This document shows, piece after piece, positions 7,250-9,789 of a stretch of DNA of 9,789 bases. The position numbers and the translations under genes were made by a program. The notes beneath the pieces were generated by a model. That model ran no database searches. It was not told the origin of the DNA and was given only the letters and a program-made list of their open reading frames with translations. Within the stretch, counting starts at the first letter, position 1, and each line of letters opens with the position of its first letter. The stretch comes from an uncultured bacterium (GTDB taxonomy: Bacteria; UBA4055): positions 1 to 9,789 of the forward strand of contig CALMWI010000018.1 in NCBI GenBank assembly GCA_937873545.1, read 5' to 3'.

Positions 7250-8017
7250 ATGATCCATAATACAGCGATAGTTTCTTCTAAAGCCGAAATAGGAAATAAT
7301 GTAGATATCGGCCCTTATACCATTGTTGAAGATAAGGTCAGGATCGGCGACAACTGCAGGATCGGAGCTCATGTAACTCTGGCATCCGGTACTATCTTAA
7401 GTAAAGACGTAAGGATTTTCAACGGAGCCGTGCTCGGTACAGTCCCGCAGGACCTGAAATTTTCCGGCGAAGAAACTACTCTGGAAATAGGTGAAAGAAC
7501 TGTCATAAGAGAATACGCATTCCTGAACAGGGGTACCAAATACAGCTTTAAAACAGTTGTCGGTAAAGACTGCTTTATAATGGCGTTCGTTCATATAGCG
7601 CACGACTGTGTTGTCGGAGACGGCTGTATTCTGGCAAACGGAACTCAGATAGCCGGTCACTGTTCAGTTGACGGTGGTACAATATTAAGCGGACATGTGC
7701 TTGTTCACCAGTTCACTCAGATCGGGTCATTTTGCATGGTTGAAGGCGGCGCTAAGATCAAAAGAGATGTTCCTCCCTACCTGATGATCGCAGGTGAACC
7801 CGCGAGATTTTCCGGACTGAACAAAGTCGGTCTGAAACGAAGGGGGTATTCAGAAGATGATATTCAAAAACTTTCAGATTCGTACAGAACTGTTTACAGA
7901 AGCGGCCTTACAACGGTCGAATCGGTTGAAAAACTCGAGAAAGACTATAAAGACGATAAACAGGTTGCTCTTATCACCGAATTTCTTAAAAGGTCAAAGC
8001 GCGGAATCGTCAGATAA
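7250..8017 (+). CDS. lpxA: Acyl-ACP--UDP-N-acetylglucosamine O-acyltransferase
   Basis: The product has 255 residues, normal for LpxA, and transfers a 3-hydroxyacyl chain from ACP to UDP-GlcNAc, the first step of lipid A synthesis in the cytoplasm. Residues 1 to about 180 show the hexapeptide repeats of a left-handed beta-helix (for example IGNNVDIGPYTIV and IGDNCRIGAHVTL). The catalytic His is His118 in HIAHDC, equivalent to His125 of E. coli. VHQF (152-155) and the MIAGEPAR segment (179-186) that precedes the helical C-terminal domain are also present. The RGTK loop (94-97) is followed by YSFKT where many LpxA proteins have a glycine-rich stretch. It starts 15 bases after lpxC-fabZ with AAGGA upstream, so it is co-transcribed, and its product is the substrate of the LpxC half. 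Confidence 0.97.
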   Translation: MIHNTAIVSSKAEIGNNVDIGPYTIVEDKVRIGDNCRIGAHVTLASGTILSKDVRIFNGAVLGTVPQDLKFSGEETTLEIGERTVIREYAFLNRGTKYSFKTVVGKDCFIMAFVHIAHDCVVGDGCILANGTQIAGHCSVDGGTILSGHVLVHQFTQIGSFCMVEGGAKIKRDVPPYLMIAGEPARFSGLNKVGLKRRGYSEDDIQKLSDSYRTVYRSGLTTVESVEKLEKDYKDDKQVALITEFLKRSKRGIVR

Positions 8018-8826
8018 TGACTTCTGAGGGTATAAGATTTTTAGATACAGGCTCGAATAACGGCAAATTCAATATGGCCGTTGATTATTACATTGCCAGG
8101 CATATGCTTGACAAACCCACTTTCAGAGTTTACAGATGGGATCCTTACTGCATATCTTTGGGATATCATCAGGAATTGAGTGAAATAGATGCGGAGCTGT
8201 GCAAAGCCCGTGGATTCGACATAGTAAGAAGAGAAACGGGCGGAAGAGCTGTTTTTCATTCTGAAGAACTCACATATTCTATGGTCATTCCGAAAGGTTC
8301 AAAATTTTACTCAGATTCGATCCTTGAAGTATATAACAAGATCAGTACTGTGCTTGTGAACGCTTTAAAAGCTTCGGGGGTAAGAGAGGCTGATCTTAAG
8401 AAGGGAAAAGCTCCTGACTTTAAAGAACTTTATAAGGAAAAATTATCCTCCGTATGTTTCTCTTCGACATCCACATATGAAGTGGTGATCGGCGATAAGA
8501 AACTTGTAGGCAGCGCACAGAAACGACTGAAAGAGTCGGTACTTCAGCACGGTTCGATCATCGTGGGAGAAAAACATCTTGAGCTTATCGATTTGTTAAA
8601 TATAGAGGAAAGGCTTAAAAACAGGTTTAAAGAAATAACAAAAAGCAAAACCGCTACCGTAAGCGAAATTATTGAAATTAACGATCACGATGAATTTTAT
8701 ATTAATTTAAAAAAAGAATTAATGAACTCCTTATCGGCTGAATTCGAAGAATCCGTTGAGCAATTCAGGCTCAGCGAAAAAGATTTACTTGAAATTAATG
8801 AAATTGAGAGTTATTTTAACCTTTGA
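8017..8826 (+). CDS. lipM: LipM-like octanoyl/lipoyl protein transferase (BPL/LplA/LipB family)
   Basis: The product has 269 residues and belongs to the biotin/lipoate ligase fold. Visible motifs are RRETGGRAVFHSEELTYS (71-88), which binds the acyl group, then SSVCFSSTSTYEVV (144-157) and GDKKLVGSAQKR (159-170, Lys162), and LQHGSI (176-181). The Cys147 in the VCF...YE context corresponds to the acyl-thioester nucleophile of Bacillus LipM, which moves octanoyl from ACP to GcvH or E2 lipoyl domains. Classical LplA ligases lack this Cys arrangement and usually have an extra C-terminal domain. Octanoyltransferase is therefore preferred over ATP-dependent lipoate ligase, though not proven. The ATG overlaps the lpxA stop by one base (TAATG at 8015-8019), so the two are probably translationally coupled. 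The C-terminal 70 residues are charged and less conserved. Confidence 0.8.
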   Translation: MTSEGIRFLDTGSNNGKFNMAVDYYIARHMLDKPTFRVYRWDPYCISLGYHQELSEIDAELCKARGFDIVRRETGGRAVFHSEELTYSMVIPKGSKFYSDSILEVYNKISTVLVNALKASGVREADLKKGKAPDFKELYKEKLSSVCFSSTSTYEVVIGDKKLVGSAQKRLKESVLQHGSIIVGEKHLELIDLLNIEERLKNRFKEITKSKTATVSEIIEINDHDEFYINLKKELMNSLSAEFEESVEQFRLSEKDLLEINEIESYFNL

Positions 8827-8851
8827 GTTTTAATAAAAATGGGAGAAGAAA

Positions 8852-9625
8852 ATGAAAAAAACCATACTAGCTGCATTATTCTCGATCATATATCAGGCTT
8901 ATGCGCTGTTCGGCATAGGCGGTCATATCGGAGTTGACAACACAAGCGTCGATGCAAAAACGGTTGACGCATTTTCGATCAGTATGTCAGGACTTGATTA
9001 CAGCTATAGCCTTGAAAGAGACGAAATAAAAAATCCCCTCGCTATAGGGGCACAACTTTATTTTGATATTCCGATAGTTCCTATTGGATTCGAACTCGGA
9101 TTTGAAGGAGCATGGGCGACTTACAGCTGGAAAGGCAGCAATCACATAACCGGCCCCAGCGGCGATATACCTCTAGAGTTCGTAGGTTATGATTATCCAG
9201 CTGAAGAATATGACGAGCAGTTTGATTTCGCTAAGATCGGTGTTGATGTAACAGCTAAATGGTATGTTTTTTCTTTACCGCCTGTTGTAAAAACTTTTAA
9301 ATTTTATGTAGGCGGCGGAGCAGGTTTCTACTTTATAACTCCTATCGTTTCAGAGAAATTAATCCAGAAAGAGCTTGAAAAAAAATATCCTGATCTCTCA
9401 ACCCCACCTGTTGCAGGCAACCCGATAACTTTTGATGTTGATGAATATATTGAAGAGGTAACTGTGATCGGTTACCATTTTGTCGGCGGGATGCAGCTGA
9501 AATTACCTGCGCTTCCAATAGCTTTCAATGTCGATTACAAATATGTAAGTACTCCTGAAAACGATTATGGCGACAGCACCAATAAATTCAGTGTTATCAA
9601 AGGAAGCTTAAGCTTTTACATGTAA
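8852..9625 (+). CDS. Predicted outer membrane beta-barrel protein of unknown function
   Basis: The product has 257 residues. GGGAG lies about six bases before the ATG, 25 bases after the lipM-like gene. Residues 1-18 form a signal peptide (MKK start, hydrophobic core, AYA cleavage site). The mature protein has alternating hydrophobic and aromatic strands joined by acidic loops, for example IGFELGFEGAWATYSW, FAKIGVDVTAKWYVFS, FKFYVGGGAGFYF (about 167-179) and IAFNVDYKYV. The YVGGGAG strand recalls OmpW- or OmpA-like small barrels, and eight to ten strands would fit the length. No OmpA peptidoglycan-binding domain or enzyme motif is present. I do not recognise a specific family. It is the last gene before the terminator and is probably expressed with the lipid A genes. 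Confidence 0.75.
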   Translation: MKKTILAALFSIIYQAYALFGIGGHIGVDNTSVDAKTVDAFSISMSGLDYSYSLERDEIKNPLAIGAQLYFDIPIVPIGFELGFEGAWATYSWKGSNHITGPSGDIPLEFVGYDYPAEEYDEQFDFAKIGVDVTAKWYVFSLPPVVKTFKFYVGGGAGFYFITPIVSEKLIQKELEKKYPDLSTPPVAGNPITFDVDEYIEEVTVIGYHFVGGMQLKLPALPIAFNVDYKYVSTPENDYGDSTNKFSVIKGSLSFYM

Positions 9626-9632
9626 ATCAAAG

Positions 9633-9656
9633 GGCTCCGTTCGGAGCCTTTTTTTT
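9633..9656 (+). terminator. Intrinsic terminator after the plus-strand block
   Basis: GGCTCCG (9633-9639) pairs with CGGAGCC (9642-9648), followed by eight T residues (9649-9656). The inner G-C pair would probably open to give a GTTC tetraloop. It lies seven bases after the stop codon of the barrel gene. Weak A-T pairing could extend the stem (AAA before it, TTT after), so it may also slow transcription coming from the convergent ddl gene, though the opposite side has only CCCTTTGATTT. Confidence 0.9.
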
Positions 9657-9789
9657 ATTCGTTCAAAAGAAGATCCATCAGCTCGGGAAAATTTATACCG
9701 CTTGCTTTGGCTGATTCGGGAACCAGAGATAGTTCTGTCATACCGGGTAATGTATTTATCTCAAGAAAATAAAATTTTCCGTTTTCAGA
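9655..9789 (-). CDS. ddl: D-alanine--D-alanine ligase, C-terminal fragment
   Basis: The last 44 codons of a gene enter from the right edge on the minus strand and end at TAA (9655-9657). Residues read FLEINTLPGMTELSLVPESA and then KASGINFPELMDLL, the C-terminal end of the ATP-grasp domain of Ddl. In this family the Glu and Asn of EINT bind magnesium, and the LPGMT-xx-S stretch helps hold substrate. The enzyme joins two D-alanines for peptidoglycan precursor synthesis in the cytoplasm. Most of the protein is outside the window, so completeness cannot be judged. It converges with the plus-strand block, and its stop codon shares bases with the terminator's T-tract. Confidence 0.93.
   Translation of the reverse strand, partial: SENGKFYFLEINTLPGMTELSLVPESAKASGINFPELMDLLLNE

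Noticed and set aside
9605..9616. Direct repeat AAGCTTAAGCTT near the end of the barrel gene.
   Set aside because: It falls inside codons for a Ser-Leu-Ser stretch and has no further copies, so it is probably coincidence.

Overview
The window most likely comes from a Gram-negative member of the FCB (Fibrobacteres-Chlorobi-Bacteroidetes) superphylum, possibly an uncultured lineage. The base composition looks moderately AT-rich. Four things point there: a fused LpxC-FabZ lipid A gene followed directly by lpxA, a PorV/PorQ-family outer membrane protein of the type tied to type IX secretion, an M6-like secreted protein beside it, and several lipoproteins with clear lipoboxes. No tRNA, rRNA, CRISPR array, insertion sequence or phage gene was seen, and no gene-free stretch exceeds 300 bases.

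A divergent promoter region of about 136 bases (5692-5827) splits the window into two gene blocks. The minus-strand block (5691 down to 1) reads, in order of transcription: an FKBP-type prolyl isomerase lipoprotein with a duplicated N-terminal module, a cyclophilin lipoprotein with an insertion of about 76 residues, a compact cyclophilin with no signal peptide, a divergent FolD-like protein starting at TTG, a PorV/PorQ-family outer membrane barrel, and a secreted M6-metalloprotease-like protein that runs off the left edge. Gaps are 12 to 44 bases, so this is probably one operon. It combines three proline isomerases, two of them exported lipoproteins, with an outer membrane protein and a secreted protein, which suggests envelope protein folding and export.

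The plus-strand block (5828 to 9625) holds lpxC-fabZ, lpxA, a LipM-like octanoyl/lipoyl transferase that overlaps lpxA by one base, and a small predicted outer membrane barrel of unknown function. It ends at a strong intrinsic terminator (9633-9656). A convergent gene enters from the right edge on the minus strand: its 44 visible residues are the C-terminus of D-alanine--D-alanine ligase, and its stop codon lies in the terminator's T-tract.

Most of the window is envelope housekeeping. Two proteins stand out because they keep their family fold signature but lack catalytic residues. The M6-like protein reads LMFAH where the zinc-binding HExxH should be. The FolD-like protein has Ile in place of the catalytic Lys, Met in place of the conserved Gln, and a changed PCTP motif. 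The most novel candidate is the pairing of a predicted inactive M6-like protein with a PorV-family barrel and a prolyl isomerase cluster. Its role is inference only.
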